This document shows, piece by piece, positions 1 through 9,735 of a DNA stretch of 64,000 bases. The notes under the pieces are model-generated. The model was not told the origin of the DNA. It worked only from the letters and a program-made list of their open reading frames with translations, and did no database searches. Each line of letters starts with the position of its first letter. Positions within the stretch are counted from its first letter, which is position 1. The translations under genes were made by a program, and so were the position numbers. The stretch is from Puniceicoccaceae bacterium (GTDB lineage Bacteria > Verrucomicrobiota > Verrucomicrobiia > Opitutales > Coraliomargaritaceae): the NCBI GenBank assembly GCA_018402305.1, contig JAGYJE010000002.1, forward strand, positions 1 through 64,000. The letters run 5' to 3'.

Positions 1-335
1 ACTGAGTTGTTTTGTTGAGAGGTCGCGGTCTGAGTACAGGAGAGCGGCCGTGCCCTGACGACACGCAAGCCTTAAATGAATCGCCACTCTTCGGGGACTG
101 AGGCACTTGACTTCATGACCCGGAGAATGACCCTCGGTCCACTCTAGTCAATTCGCTTTCCAGGCCGCTTCATAGGCTGCAGCCTCGACGTCAAAAAAAA
201 CAGACCGTTAAAGTCCTTGCGCGTGTCGCATTATGGCCTATCAAACTCGTTTTCTTCCCTGCCCGGCAGATCACTTTTTCTTGCTTGGGCCGCGTGGCAT
301 GGGGAAGATATCAAGCGAGAAGAGGGAGACCGCGC
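1..335. other. non-coding or unassigned window edge
   Basis: I see no convincing gene here. A plus-strand reading frame enters from 217 but is mostly the reverse shadow of the ATPase gene that ends at 336. On the minus strand, where a third transporter gene (an MlaD-like MCE protein) would be expected after the ATPase, frames are interrupted by stops. There is an A-tract near 194-201. No tRNA cloverleaf or strong terminator was recognised. Confidence 0.4.
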
Positions 336-1097
336 CTACCCCTCGCCCGCTCCGCGGCTAAGAAAGCGCCGCACCTTTGGGTCGGTGGCTGCGTCGTCGA
401 GTAAGTCGTTGGGGTTACCGTCGCACAGGGCCGTTTTGGTCTCTACGTCTAGAAAGAGTGCGCTGTCGGCGATGGCAAAAATGCTCGCAAGCTCGTGGGT
501 GACGACCACGACGGTGGCTCCCAGGGCATCGCGCAGTTGCAGAATCAGGTCATCCAAACGACGTGAGCTAAGGGGGTCGAGTCCGGCGGAGGGCTCGTCA
601 AAAAAAAGTATTTTCGGATCCAGGGCGACGGCCCGTGCCAGCCCCGCCCGTTTTTGCATACCGCCGCTCAACTCGGAGGGGTAACGGTGCCCGAATCCAG
701 CCAGGCCTACGAGGGACAGTTTAAAATCGACGAGTTCACGAATCTCGCTGCGTTTTAGGTTGGTGTATTGCTCAAGTGGGAGGGCCACGTTCTCCTCTAG
801 CGTCATCGAGCTCCAAAGGGCACCGCTTTGAAAAGACACACCAAAGCTGTGCTGGATGCGCTCGGCGGCCTCAGTGCCGGGAACAAATCGCTCCCCGGAG
901 TAATTGATCGAACCTTCCTGCGCAACCTTTAGCCCGATAAGGTGTTTGAGCAGGGTGCTCTTCCCACAGCCGCTCCCGCCCATAATGACTTTTATCTCCC
1001 TGCAGCGAATTTCAAAATTGAGCTGCCGCATGACGGTAAAATCACCATAGGCCATGGTGAGGTCCTGAACCGAGATGGCATGAGCTTGAGTAGTCAT
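336..1097 (-). CDS. MlaF-like ABC transporter ATP-binding protein
   Basis: ATPase of an MCE/Mla-type lipid transporter, 253 residues when started at the ATG at 1097. The Walker A motif GGSGCGKST sits near residues 40-48, the signature is LSGGMQKR, and Walker B plus the D-loop read FFDEPSAGLDP; the GGMxKR-type signature is typical of MlaF/Ttg2A ATPases. The frame runs further upstream, but residues before 1097 lie inside the permease gene, and the ATG at 1097 is 2 bp from the permease stop, which suggests translational coupling. With the STAS-fused permease it forms a second, incomplete Mla-like set, separate from the full mla operon at 14.0-17.4 kb. It should act at the inner-membrane cytoplasmic face. 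The lipid substrate cannot be told from sequence. Confidence 0.88.
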   Translation of the reverse strand: MTTQAHAISVQDLTMAYGDFTVMRQLNFEIRCREIKVIMGGSGCGKSTLLKHLIGLKVAQEGSINYSGERFVPGTEAAERIQHSFGVSFQSGALWSSMTLEENVALPLEQYTNLKRSEIRELVDFKLSLVGLAGFGHRYPSELSGGMQKRAGLARAVALDPKILFFDEPSAGLDPLSSRRLDDLILQLRDALGATVVVVTHELASIFAIADSALFLDVETKTALCDGNPNDLLDDAATDPKVRRFLSRGAGEG

Positions 1098-1099
1098 GA

Positions 1100-2236
1100 T
1101 CAGATACCAAGGAGGTGAAACATAACCGCAAAGATCGCATCCGCCACGACGATCCAGGTGATTGAGGTGACCACAGCCGATGTGGCCGCCCTGCCGACTG
1201 AGCTGGCGTCCCGACCACAGTTCAGGCCCCGGTAGCAACCAGCCAGGGCAATAATCACGCCAAAGACCGCACTCTTAAAAATACCGACCAGTACATCGTT
1301 CAAACCGACGGCTGCCTGGATCTGATTCGTGTATTGCAGCGCCGTGACGTCCGAAATCAGAATGGCCACGACCATCCCGCCCAGCATTGCGATCAGATCG
1401 GCGCAGGCGCAGAGGAGTGGCATCATCAAGACCAAGGCGATAACGCGCGGCACCACCAGAAACTGGACCGGCGAAATGCCAAAGGTCCTCAGCGCATCGA
1501 CCTCTTCGTTGACTTGCATACTGCCAATCTGTGCGGCAAAGGCGGCACCCGTCCGGCCTGCCATGATCACTCCGGCCATAACAGCACCGAGTTCACGCGT
1601 GGTCGCCAAGCCAACCAAGTCCGCCACATAAATGTCCGCCGCAAACTTTTGCAATTGAATGACGCCGATGAAAGCAATGATGAGCCCCGTCAAAAAACTC
1701 AGCAGACTGACAATGGGCAGCGCCTGGGCGCCTGAGTCCTGCAAGACCAGGAGAAAATCCTTAAACCGGATCCGACCCCGGCCGCGGATGAAAGCAAACA
1801 GATCGATGCAGAGCTGCCCCAGGAATTTAAAATACCCACTCAGTCCCTCGTAGCCCGCCAAGAAACGCACCCCCATATTGGTTAAAAAGTCATCCGGTAC
1901 GGAAGCGCCAATCCCCTCGTTCTCCGGCACCGCCTGAGAAAGTTCAATCAAGCGCCGAACGCCCTCCGGCAGCCCATTGAGCTGCGCCTTCAGACCCTTC
2001 GAATCGGCCCAGTCGCCAATCTGCCGAACCATGACAAGCAGGGAACTATCCCAGGCGGACAGCGCATCCGCGTCAAAGTGCAGCGTATCCAATCCGGGCG
2101 CCCCATCGATCCCGGCAAGCAATCCTTCCAGCGTCGGGCGCTTCGACCCGGTCGACCACGCCCCGGAAATTCGGACGACCAATGTCCTTCCCTCGGAATG
2201 GACCGCCATCTCTGCTTTCTGTTCGCTGTCTGCCAT
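1100..2236 (-). CDS. STAS-fused MlaE-family ABC permease
   Basis: A 378-residue MlaE/YrbE-type permease. Residues ~1-100 look like a STAS domain (MlaB-like, including VRQIGDWADSKGLKAQLNG and an LI-rich helix). The MlaE permease domain fills roughly 115-378, with the family hallmarks ATTRELGAVMAGVIMAGRTG and EEVDALRTFGISP. In E. coli the STAS partner MlaB is a separate protein; here it is fused to the permease. A GTG at 2257 is possible, but the ATG at 2236 has an AAGG element 11 nt upstream and is preferred. The gene is coupled to the downstream ATPase. No MCE (MlaD) gene is seen next to it inside the window. Confidence 0.87.
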   Translation of the reverse strand: MADSEQKAEMAVHSEGRTLVVRISGAWSTGSKRPTLEGLLAGIDGAPGLDTLHFDADALSAWDSSLLVMVRQIGDWADSKGLKAQLNGLPEGVRRLIELSQAVPENEGIGASVPDDFLTNMGVRFLAGYEGLSGYFKFLGQLCIDLFAFIRGRGRIRFKDFLLVLQDSGAQALPIVSLLSFLTGLIIAFIGVIQLQKFAADIYVADLVGLATTRELGAVMAGVIMAGRTGAAFAAQIGSMQVNEEVDALRTFGISPVQFLVVPRVIALVLMMPLLCACADLIAMLGGMVVAILISDVTALQYTNQIQAAVGLNDVLVGIFKSAVFGVIIALAGCYRGLNCGRDASSVGRAATSAVVTSITWIVVADAIFAVMFHLLGI

Positions 2237-2338
2237 ATTCAAATACGCCTTGCACACCTTTGCTTGCCAAGGACGGCTTAAACCGCATGCATTCCGTCGT
2301 AGTCATAGCGGATTCTTCACCTGAATAAAGCCTATTTT

Positions 2339-3004
2339 ATGAGCCAATACATCCTCTTCGATCTCGACGGGACTCTGATAGACCACTTTACAACGATCCA
2401 CAAAAGCGTGGCCTACGCCCAACGCATGCTCGGGCTGCCGGAAAGCGACTACGCTACGGTGCGCGCAACGGTCGGCGGCTCGGTCCCCATAACACTCGGC
2501 AAACTCTGCGGTAACGAGAATGCCGCCGACGCTGAACCGCTCTTTCGTGAACACTTTGCGCGCATCATTTTCGATGACGTCTTCATTCTGCCGGGTGCTG
2601 ACTGGCTCCTCCGCACCCTCAAAAGGAAGGGTGCGCGGCTCGCCGTCTTTACCAACAAATACGCCGCCGACAGCCGCGCCGTGCTGGCCCACCTCGGCCT
2701 CGATTGCTGGCTCGATGTCATCATCGGCACGGGCGATCCCGATTGCCCCTACCGCAAGCCCGACCCGCGCTTCACCGCTTATGCCCTGGAAAAATTGGAC
2801 TGCGCCTCCGAGGAAGCCCTCATGGTCGGCGATTCCCCCTACGACCTTGCCGCCGCCGAGGCTGGCTGCCTGTCCTGCCATCTCGTGGCCACGGGCAGCC
2901 ACCCCATGGAGCAGCTCAGGGAGCATCTCGACGAAGCCCACCTGCACCCTGATCTCTACGCCCTCGCCGAACAGGTTTTCGGCCTCGAACGCCCCAGTAA
3001 TTAA
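2339..3004 (+). CDS. HAD-family phosphatase (phosphoglycolate phosphatase-like)
   Basis: A 221-residue haloacid dehalogenase-superfamily hydrolase of the Gph/PGP type. Motif I is FDLDGTL with nucleophile D8 and acid/base D10; motif II is the Thr in FTNK; motif III Lys is in YRKPDPR; motif IV is VGDSPYDLAAAEAG. A helical cap domain lies between motifs I and II, as in class C1 HADs. The true substrate (phosphoglycolate, pyrophosphate or a sugar phosphate) cannot be assigned from motifs alone. It is divergent from the Mla-like pair and lies 18 bp upstream of the LOG-family gene, so those two probably share a transcript. Confidence 0.85.
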   Translation: MSQYILFDLDGTLIDHFTTIHKSVAYAQRMLGLPESDYATVRATVGGSVPITLGKLCGNENAADAEPLFREHFARIIFDDVFILPGADWLLRTLKRKGARLAVFTNKYAADSRAVLAHLGLDCWLDVIIGTGDPDCPYRKPDPRFTAYALEKLDCASEEALMVGDSPYDLAAAEAGCLSCHLVATGSHPMEQLREHLDEAHLHPDLYALAEQVFGLERPSN

Positions 3005-3022
3005 TCCCATCCCGCATCCCGC

Positions 3023-3868
3023 ATGAAAACACCCAGCCAATGCTCTCGTGAGGAGTGGCCAACCAAGGCCTACAAAAACCTCGACTTTCTGAACAGCGAA
3101 TCTGCTCGCAATATTCGTGTGCTCTGCGAAATGACGGAGCCCGGCCTTCGCTTCGCGAAGGAGGAAGTGGAGGCTACTATCGTCCTCTTCGGATCGGCTC
3201 GAATTCAACCTCTGGAGGAAGCGAAGCGGCTACGCACCGCTGTTCGCGACTCAATTACTGATCCGGAAAACCCCAGCCCCGAGGAAAAGCGCGCGCTGCA
3301 CCGCGCGGAGTGTGGCATCAAATCAGCGCCCTATTACAACGCCGCCGTGCAACTCTCGGAGTCCCTCACAAAATGGTCGATGAATCTACCTGGCCCGCAA
3401 AAGGAGCGATTCATCATCTGCTCCGGCGGTGGCCCCGGGATCATGGAAGCGGCCAATTTGGGTGCCCACAATGTTGGCGGTAAATCTATTGGCCTTGGAA
3501 TCAGCCTGCCCTTTGAACAGGGGGTTAACCAATACATACCCGAGGATCTGAAATTCGAGTTTCACTATTTCTTCGTCAGAAAGTATTGGTTTGTTTTAAT
3601 GGCCAAGGCACTTGTCGCTTTCCCCGGGGGTTTTGGCACCCTCGACGAACTCTTCGAAACCCTCACACTCATGCAGACCAGCAAGATCGATGTTTTGCCA
3701 CCGATCGTTCTTTTCGGCAGCGAGTTTTGGAATGATGTGGTTAATTTTCAGGCTCTGGTTGATTGGGGCACCATCTCGCCTGAAGACCTCAAGCTCTTTA
3801 AAATTGTCGACACCGTGGAAGAGGCCCACCAGCACATCGTGAGCTGCCTAACTGAGCGCTTTCTTTAG
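3023..3868 (+). CDS. LOG-family protein (TIGR00730-like)
   Basis: A 281-residue protein of the LOG / 'lysine decarboxylase-like' Rossmann family. The diagnostic motifs are both present: SGGGPGIMEAANLGA and PGGFGTLDELFE, the latter being the PGGxGTxxE motif that binds the phosphoribosyl group in cytokinin-type phosphoribohydrolases. Characterised members cleave nucleoside 5'-monophosphates to base and ribose 5-phosphate; older annotations as lysine decarboxylase are misleading. It is longer than the ~190-residue minimal LOG proteins, with about 110 extra N-terminal residues, as in a known longer subgroup. It is likely co-transcribed with the upstream HAD phosphatase, and nucleotide salvage or detoxification would fit both. 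Confidence 0.85.
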   Translation: MKTPSQCSREEWPTKAYKNLDFLNSESARNIRVLCEMTEPGLRFAKEEVEATIVLFGSARIQPLEEAKRLRTAVRDSITDPENPSPEEKRALHRAECGIKSAPYYNAAVQLSESLTKWSMNLPGPQKERFIICSGGGPGIMEAANLGAHNVGGKSIGLGISLPFEQGVNQYIPEDLKFEFHYFFVRKYWFVLMAKALVAFPGGFGTLDELFETLTLMQTSKIDVLPPIVLFGSEFWNDVVNFQALVDWGTISPEDLKLFKIVDTVEEAHQHIVSCLTERFL

Positions 3869-3898
3869 GTAAAATTGCGGCATTACCCCCGCGATTCG

Positions 3899-5044
3899 TC
3901 AGCGAATCTCCCAGCGGTCGTGCATCGAGGAAAGCAACTCGCTGCCGCTCTTGGTCACGCGGACGACATCTTCAATCCGGCAGCCACCGATTTCAGGGTA
4001 GTAGAGACCGGGCTCAATCGTAATGACATGGCCCGTTTTCAGCTTCCCGGCTCCCTTGGCAACACGGGGGCTCTCGTGCACCTCCAACCCCAAGCCGTGC
4101 CCGGTAGAGTGAATGAAACCGACAAAGCTCTGGCCCCGCCGCTCCGTCTTGTAGCCCGCATCGACAAACACCCCGTCCGCCGCCTCATGGACAGTGCTCC
4201 CCTTAACACCGGACTTCACAACATCAATGGCCGCCCGCTGCGCGGCCCGCACACTGGCGACCAGTTCGCGCTGCGCCAGGCTGGCTCTGCCTTTCAGAAA
4301 GGTGCGCGTCATATCGCCATGAAAGCCGGTTTTCTGCACACGGGGGAAGACATCGATAATGATGAGCTCATTCGGCCGGAGCGGCCCGTGGCCCACCTCG
4401 TGCGGATCACAGGCCTGCCGCCCACCCGCCACAATGGTGCTCTGTGCGATTGCTCCCTTAGTCAGGCAGGCTTGGTCGATGATGGTTCGTAAGCGTTCCG
4501 AGGTGAGCGCACGTCCCCCGTAAATCAGGCGCTTGCCCTCGATTCGGGCCGCCCGAAGCACCGCCTCCGCCGCCCGAATGCCCGCTGCGGCGGCCGCATT
4601 GCCGCGGCGAATTGCCTTCGCCTCCGCATCATTCTTCTTCGCGCGTTCCGGGAAAAAAGGGCCCTCAATGATTTTCAGATGATAGCCCGCCTCATACAAC
4701 TTGGCATACAGAGCAGCCGGAAATTCGGCAGGCACCTCGATCTTTTTCACGGCAAAGCGCTGCGCAAAATAGATCATCAACTCCCCTGCCCCGATCTCAC
4801 GCAACTCCATCTGTAAATTCTCCGCCGCTTTCTTGCGGATGTCCTCCAGCAGCATCACCTCGTCGAAGTGCGACCCCCGCGCCACCCGGCCATACTCGAG
4901 CTGGCTGACCACCGCGTAGGCCTGCTTATCCGTGAGGATCGCCAGGAAGGGATCCGGCACAAAGATACCCGCTGCGTAGAGCATATCCGCATTGTCGTGT
5001 GATGCGGCATAAAGTAAGCGAATGGTCGAGGATTTACTTTTCAT
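3899..5044 (-). CDS. M24-family aminopeptidase (Xaa-Pro peptidase-like)
   Basis: A 381-residue metallopeptidase of family M24 with the pita-bread fold in its C-terminal ~240 residues. The five expected metal ligands can be seen: Asp in IIIDVFPR, Asp in FHGDMTRT, His in the stretch HSTGHGLGLEVHE, Glu in TIEPGLY and Glu in CRIEDVV. The N-terminal ~140 residues match the creatinase/prolidase N-domain position. A TTG at 5053 extends the frame by three codons, but the ATG at 5044 is preferred. It is convergent with the LOG gene. The cleavage preference (Xaa-Pro dipeptide or aminopeptidase P) is not determined by these motifs. Confidence 0.88.
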   Translation of the reverse strand: MKSKSSTIRLLYAASHDNADMLYAAGIFVPDPFLAILTDKQAYAVVSQLEYGRVARGSHFDEVMLLEDIRKKAAENLQMELREIGAGELMIYFAQRFAVKKIEVPAEFPAALYAKLYEAGYHLKIIEGPFFPERAKKNDAEAKAIRRGNAAAAAGIRAAEAVLRAARIEGKRLIYGGRALTSERLRTIIDQACLTKGAIAQSTIVAGGRQACDPHEVGHGPLRPNELIIIDVFPRVQKTGFHGDMTRTFLKGRASLAQRELVASVRAAQRAAIDVVKSGVKGSTVHEAADGVFVDAGYKTERRGQSFVGFIHSTGHGLGLEVHESPRVAKGAGKLKTGHVITIEPGLYYPEIGGCRIEDVVRVTKSGSELLSSMHDRWEIR

Positions 5045-5114
5045 TAGAGCCAATTTCCCCCATCTTGCAGAGGGTTCACCCTATCTGTCACGCACCGATC
5101 CTATTTTTTGAACA

Positions 5115-5651
5115 TTGAAAGCGAAATTTATCATTTTTGCGGGAGGCTTTGTCCTTCTAATCCTCGCGGCCTGCCAACCCACTGGCCAGGACGACGCCGC
5201 GATGGGTCGGGACAACGCCCCCGCAGACGCCGGCACCTATTTCCCCATCGCCATCGGCGGGCAAGCCCTCCAGCTGCAACTCGCCCTCACACCCAGCGAG
5301 CAGCAGCGGGGCCTGATGTTTCGCGAATCGCTCCCGAAAGACCACGGCATGCTCTTTCTCTTTGATCGCCCCGAGCGCCGAGGATTCTGGATGCAAAACA
5401 CCAGCATCCCCCTCGACATTGGCTACTTCGATGCGGAGGGTCGCCTCCGTGAGGTTCATAAACTCTTCCCTTTCGACGAAAACGCTGTGTCGTCCACCAG
5501 CGCGCAGATTCTTATCGCCGTCGAAACCAACCGAGGCTGGTTTGAGGCCAACCAGGTGACCCCCGGTGCGATGATTGAGCTCGATGCGCTGGAAAACGCT
5601 TTAAAGCGGCGCAGTCACAGAACCGAAGCCCATCCTCTTTTCAGCGATTAA
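5115..5651 (+). CDS. DUF192 lipoprotein
   Basis: A 178-residue DUF192-family protein with a lipoprotein signal: a hydrophobic stretch ending in LILAAC, with the lipid-modified Cys at residue 20. The DUF192 core runs from about residue 45 to 160 and shows the family hallmarks GLMFRESLP, GMLFLFDRP and FWMQNTSIPLDIGY. The start must be the TTG at 5115, because an in-frame TGA lies at 5109-5111 and any later start removes the signal peptide; this is a rare start codon. Biochemical function of DUF192 is unknown; family members are small exported or periplasmic beta-rich proteins. The next gene follows after 3 bp. Confidence 0.85.
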   Translation: MKAKFIIFAGGFVLLILAACQPTGQDDAAMGRDNAPADAGTYFPIAIGGQALQLQLALTPSEQQRGLMFRESLPKDHGMLFLFDRPERRGFWMQNTSIPLDIGYFDAEGRLREVHKLFPFDENAVSSTSAQILIAVETNRGWFEANQVTPGAMIELDALENALKRRSHRTEAHPLFSD

Positions 5652-5654
5652 ACC

Positions 5655-7289
5655 ATGCCCGGATCTCAAGCAGAGCCCAGCCCCACGGCGACACCAAAAT
5701 GCCATACGAGCAAAACCCAAGAACGGGCTCGGCGGAAACGGCATCGCCGCTCCCAGTCTGTTGACCCTGCGGAGCCCAAGCCAGCAGGGTGGCGCGCCTA
5801 CCTCACGCTGATTCTTTTGGCGGTAGGTTGTTATTTACCCATGCTTCAGTCAGGCTTGATTTGGTCGGACTACGATCAGGTCGAACGCACCGCCTTTTCA
5901 TCGATGGATCAGTTGGCCGATGCCTGGAGTCTGGAGTCGATCCGCACAGAGGACCCCCTCACTCTAAGTAGCTACTTTTTGGAGCAGCACCTCCCACTGC
6001 CCGTTGGCGCGGTGCACCACACGATCAATCTTTTTCTACACATCGCGGCGGCTTGCCTTTTTCTCAAGATTCTCGACGCCTTAAAGCTGCCTGCGGCTTT
6101 CTCCGCCTCGCTCGTCTTCGCGCTTCATCCCGCTGTCATGCAGACCCTTTTCTGGTCGGGCTACCGCGAGGAACTGGTCGGGCTGCTTTTTATCTTAGCA
6201 GCGCTTTACTTCGGCATACAAAACCGGTCCACCCGGGACTACAGCATCCTTCTCTTTCTCACCGCCCTCGCCTGCCTGCTTCACCCGGCAGCACTTGTCT
6301 TGCCGCTCTTGCTTACACTGGTCGTTTTTCATCAGAAACGCTTCCCGCACCTCAGGGATTTTAACCATCTGCTGCCGCTCTTCTGTATCGCACTTTTTAT
6401 CGGGGTTTGGACACACAGCGGGTCAACGCCTACCGATGCGGCCCCGGGCGTGTCCGTTGCCCATTCCTCTCAAAATTTCTTCTTCTTCATTAAACAGGCA
6501 CTCATCCCCAGTAATCTGCGCCTTTTTCACCAGCCCAGAGTATCCGCCGAGTTTACCGCTGGGGCACAATATACTTTTTTACCGATTTTCCTGCTCATTC
6601 CGTTTTACGTTTTGGTCCTCTTTAACCACGGAAAGCCGTGGGCCAGGAGCGTCTTCGTAGGGCTCACCGCCTATTTGCTCTTGAGCATTTACGGCTTGCT
6701 CAAGGTCGGAACCTTTTTGGATGGTCAACCCGCCCATGAAGATCATTCGCATTACGTCGCACTTCCCATCATCGTTGCTCTGGCAGTTTGCTCCTTGGGG
6801 GGCATCATCGGACGCACCGGATCCGGCGGCAAGGTGCTCTGGTCCGTTGGATTCACTCTTTTTATTCTGATGCTGTCGGGCATCGCCGTCGCCCATTCGC
6901 TAACCCTCGCAGACCGCAGGTCCATGTGGCAAAAGATGAGCAAACAATGGCCGGAGGCATGGGTTCCCAAAGTCGCTCTGATCGAAACGCTGCAAGAGAA
7001 TGAAACTGCGGGTGAGCTGTTGACCCAAATCGAAATGATCAATATCATGGAGTCCATTATCGAATTGAATCCCGAACAAAAATCCATGCGTATCGCCCTT
7101 GCCCGCGCCTATCGAAGCGATGGGCAAAATGCCCAGGCACTCCGCCACTACCGGTGGATCGCCCGTCAGGAACGACCGGAACAGGCATTGCTCAAGGAGG
7201 CCGCCGAATATTACCGCAACCTCGGTATGACCTGGGATGCTCAGACTACGCTCGACCGCATCGATTCACTTTATAACACAGACCCATGA
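5655..7289 (+). CDS. TMTC-like multi-pass membrane protein with TPR tail
   Basis: A 544-residue protein. Residues 1-50 are basic and cytosolic-looking ([13 protein letters not shown]), followed by about ten hydrophobic segments up to ~residue 430 and a soluble C-terminus (~440-544) with two or three TPR-like helix pairs ([20 protein letters not shown]). The membrane part resembles the GT-C/TMTC arrangement: a W-SDYDQ motif after TM1, [16 protein letters not shown], and [20 protein letters not shown], similar to TMTC FALHPVHTEAVA-type motifs. This suggests a lipid-linked sugar-dependent O-glycosyltransferase or relative, but that is inference. It lies 3 bp after the DUF192 gene and overlaps the next gene by 4 bp (ATGA), so all three are probably one operon. 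Confidence 0.7.
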   Translation: MPGSQAEPSPTATPKCHTSKTQERARRKRHRRSQSVDPAEPKPAGWRAYLTLILLAVGCYLPMLQSGLIWSDYDQVERTAFSSMDQLADAWSLESIRTEDPLTLSSYFLEQHLPLPVGAVHHTINLFLHIAAACLFLKILDALKLPAAFSASLVFALHPAVMQTLFWSGYREELVGLLFILAALYFGIQNRSTRDYSILLFLTALACLLHPAALVLPLLLTLVVFHQKRFPHLRDFNHLLPLFCIALFIGVWTHSGSTPTDAAPGVSVAHSSQNFFFFIKQALIPSNLRLFHQPRVSAEFTAGAQYTFLPIFLLIPFYVLVLFNHGKPWARSVFVGLTAYLLLSIYGLLKVGTFLDGQPAHEDHSHYVALPIIVALAVCSLGGIIGRTGSGGKVLWSVGFTLFILMLSGIAVAHSLTLADRRSMWQKMSKQWPEAWVPKVALIETLQENETAGELLTQIEMINIMESIIELNPEQKSMRIALARAYRSDGQNAQALRHYRWIARQERPEQALLKEAAEYYRNLGMTWDAQTTLDRIDSLYNTDP

Positions 7290-8605
7290 ATCCTATGAAA
7301 ACAAATAAGACACCCGGCCTCGGAACGCTTGCGCTGCACGCGGGCCACACCCCAGACCAAGAAACCGGCTCGCGCGCCGTTCCGATTTATCAAACGACCA
7401 GCTACCTGTTCAAAGATACCGCTCACGCAGCGCGCCTCTTTGGCCTTGAGGAGCTCGGCAATATCTACACACGTATCATGAATCCAACCACGGATGTCCT
7501 CGAAAAGCGTGTCGCTGCCCTGGAGGGTGGGGTTGCAGCGCTGGCTCACGCCAGTGGACAGGGAGCCATTACCAGTGCGATTCTAAACATCGCCTCGGCG
7601 GGTGACAATATCGTCTCCGCCTCGCAGCTCTACGGCGGTACCTACACTCTTTTTAAATACACGCTCCCGAAGTTGGGGATTGAGGTTCGCTTTGCCGATG
7701 TTAACGACCCCGCTTCCTTCGAGCCATTGATCGACGATAAAACAAAGGCGATTTACGGCGACACCATTGGAAACCCAGGCCTCGACATCTTTTCATTTGA
7801 GGCAATCAGCACCATCGCGAAAGCCGCCAAGCTGCCACTCATCATCGACAGCACCGCAGCCTCGCCCGCACTCTGCCGCCCCATCGAGCACGGTGCCAAT
7901 GTCGTCGTCCACAGCCTGACAAAGTTCATCGGCGGGCACGGCACCAGTGTCGGCGGCATCGTCGTCGATGCGGGTAATTTCGACTGGGGCAACGGGCGCT
8001 TCCCCGGCTTCACGGAGCCGGACCCAAGCTACCATAATCTCGTGCACTGGGATGCCTTCAAGGCCTTCGAACCGGCCGGCGGGGCCAACATAGCCTACAT
8101 CATGAAGATGCGCCTACAATGGCTGCGCGACATGGGAAATTGTGCCGCCCCGTTTAATGCCTTCATGATCATGCAGGGCCTGGAGACGCTGCCGATACGC
8201 ATGGAGCGTCACTGCGAGAATGCGCTCAAAGTCGCCGAGTTTCTCGAGACACACCCAAATGTCAGCTGGGTCAACTACCCGGGCCTAAAGAACAGCCGCC
8301 ACCACACGAAGGCAGATCGATACTTTGATTCAGGCATGTATGGTGCGCTTGTCGGCTTCGGTGTGAAAGGTGGACTCGAGGGGGGCGGCAAGTTCATCGA
8401 CCGTCTCCAGCTCTTCAGTCACCTCGCCAACATCGGCGATGCAAAATCACTCGCAATCCACCCCGCGACGACGACGCACTCACAACTCGATGCAGACCAG
8501 CAATTGGCCGCCGGAGTCACCCCGGACTTTGTTCGTCTCTCGGTTGGCATTGAAAACATCGAAGACCTGCTGGCCGACCTCGACCGAGCCCTGCGGGCGC
8601 AGTAG
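7286..8605 (+). CDS. metY: O-acetylhomoserine aminocarboxypropyltransferase (sulfhydrylase)
   Basis: A 439-residue PLP enzyme of the Cys/Met metabolism family. The Schiff-base lysine is K213 in [11 protein letters not shown]. The N-terminal [13 protein letters not shown] and TTSYLF, and the insert [12 protein letters not shown], are typical of MetY rather than MetB/MetC. It converts O-acetylhomoserine plus sulfide to homocysteine (or with methanethiol to methionine) in the cytosol. The start overlaps the stop of the upstream membrane protein gene by 4 bp, so it is translated by coupling; a second ATG lies three codons later. No SAM riboswitch or MetJ box was recognised upstream, and the promoter is presumably at the head of the operon near 5100. 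Confidence 0.93.
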   Translation: MNPMKTNKTPGLGTLALHAGHTPDQETGSRAVPIYQTTSYLFKDTAHAARLFGLEELGNIYTRIMNPTTDVLEKRVAALEGGVAALAHASGQGAITSAILNIASAGDNIVSASQLYGGTYTLFKYTLPKLGIEVRFADVNDPASFEPLIDDKTKAIYGDTIGNPGLDIFSFEAISTIAKAAKLPLIIDSTAASPALCRPIEHGANVVVHSLTKFIGGHGTSVGGIVVDAGNFDWGNGRFPGFTEPDPSYHNLVHWDAFKAFEPAGGANIAYIMKMRLQWLRDMGNCAAPFNAFMIMQGLETLPIRMERHCENALKVAEFLETHPNVSWVNYPGLKNSRHHTKADRYFDSGMYGALVGFGVKGGLEGGGKFIDRLQLFSHLANIGDAKSLAIHPATTTHSQLDADQQLAAGVTPDFVRLSVGIENIEDLLADLDRALRAQ

Positions 8606-8770
8606 CCTGCCGCCCCCGCTGAAGCCGAGCCTCGACTAGATCCGATCGACCTTCCCGACGCCGACACGAACTTCGCGCCCCGCTTCCCCAACTGCGTTGA
8701 AAATAAAAGTCAGCAAGTGGAAGGAAAAACGACTGGTTGAACCACCTTGGAAATCCCCCATAAAAATACT

Positions 8771-9646
8771 ATGACGTCCGCTACCGTTCATACCATTGGA
8801 AAAACAGTCTCTCAATGGGGGGAAGGCCCTGTCTGGTGGGATGGGCACCTTTATTATGTTGATATCGAAGGTCACTCGCTGCGGCGCCTCAATCCCGAGA
8901 ATGGCGACGAGGCCGCTTGGGATGTGGGTGAGCGCATTGGGACGGTGGTTCCAACGGAAGACCGCGATGGCGTGATCTATGCGGGCGACAGTGGTTTTCA
9001 ACGCCTTAACCTGTCGACCGGCGAAAAGACATCCCTCGCCGACCCCGAGGCAGCACTCCGCGGCACGAACCGCTTCAACGATGGCAAGTGCGACCCGGCG
9101 GGGCGGTTTTGGGCGGGCACGATTAGCACGATCAAAGATGAGGGTACCGCAAATCTCTACTGCCTTGATACAGACGGCCGTTGCACGCTGAAAGTCACGG
9201 GGCTAACCAATTCAAATGGGATTTGCTGGAGCGGTGACGCCACAACGATGTATCACATCGACACCCCCACTCAAGAGATCCGCGCCTACAATTACAAGCT
9301 GAGCGATGGCTCCCTCGGCAATCAGCGCGCCGCAATCGACACCACCGCGCATGGCTACGCCAGCTCTCCGGATGGCATGACGATCGATGCCGAGGGCATG
9401 CTATGGGTCGCGTTCTGCCACGGTGGCTGCGTCGTCCGTTTTGATCCGCTGCGAAACAAACAACTACTGCGTATCGACCTCCCTTGCATCGAGACGACCG
9501 CCTGTGCCTTCGGCGGTGCCGATCTCGACCGCCTCTTCGTCACCACCGGAATTAAGTCCGGTCTTGACGAACCGGAGGCGGGTCGCGTCTTCGTAATCGA
9601 CGGACTGGGCATCCAGGGACAACCCGCATTTGCGTACAAGGGTTAG
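8771..9646 (+). CDS. SMP-30/gluconolactonase family lactonase
   Basis: A 291-residue six-bladed beta-propeller of the SMP-30/regucalcin family, which hydrolyses sugar lactones in a metal-dependent way. Expected metal ligands are present: E18 in GEGPVW, the Asn in LTNSNGICW and the Asp in SSPDGMTID. E18 matches the numbering of the family when translation begins at the ATG at 8771; an upstream TTG (8747) would add eight unlikely residues. Bacterial relatives act on glucono-, arabino- or galactonolactones. It sits alone, 166 bp after metY, without other sugar genes. The substrate is therefore open. Confidence 0.88.
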   Translation: MTSATVHTIGKTVSQWGEGPVWWDGHLYYVDIEGHSLRRLNPENGDEAAWDVGERIGTVVPTEDRDGVIYAGDSGFQRLNLSTGEKTSLADPEAALRGTNRFNDGKCDPAGRFWAGTISTIKDEGTANLYCLDTDGRCTLKVTGLTNSNGICWSGDATTMYHIDTPTQEIRAYNYKLSDGSLGNQRAAIDTTAHGYASSPDGMTIDAEGMLWVAFCHGGCVVRFDPLRNKQLLRIDLPCIETTACAFGGADLDRLFVTTGIKSGLDEPEAGRVFVIDGLGIQGQPAFAYKG

Positions 9647-9711
9647 CGCCCGGCGTTCGGAGGGTGTGCGCCCCCACACACCGGATCTGCCAGTCGGCCA
9701 ATACGAGGCAA

Positions 9712-9729
9712 GCGGGTGAGGACACCCGC
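9712..9729. repeat. hairpin motif, copy 1 of a dispersed palindrome
   Basis: GCGGGTG and CACCCGC form a 7-bp stem around a four-base loop. A closely similar copy in reverse orientation lies at 50151-50168, with similar flanking bases (22 of 26 by eye). It lies 6 bp from the stop codon of the minus-strand permease gene, in the convergent gap after the lactonase. It has no U-tract, so a Rho-independent terminator is not supported, and a REP-like dispersed element is more likely. Confidence 0.6.
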
Positions 9730-9735
9730 ACTCCG

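Noticed and set aside
2303..3208. Long minus-strand frame (301 codons) opposite the HAD and LOG genes
   Set aside because: It is the reverse shadow of two well-supported plus-strand genes; the product matches no family and the GC-rich codon pattern explains the open frame.
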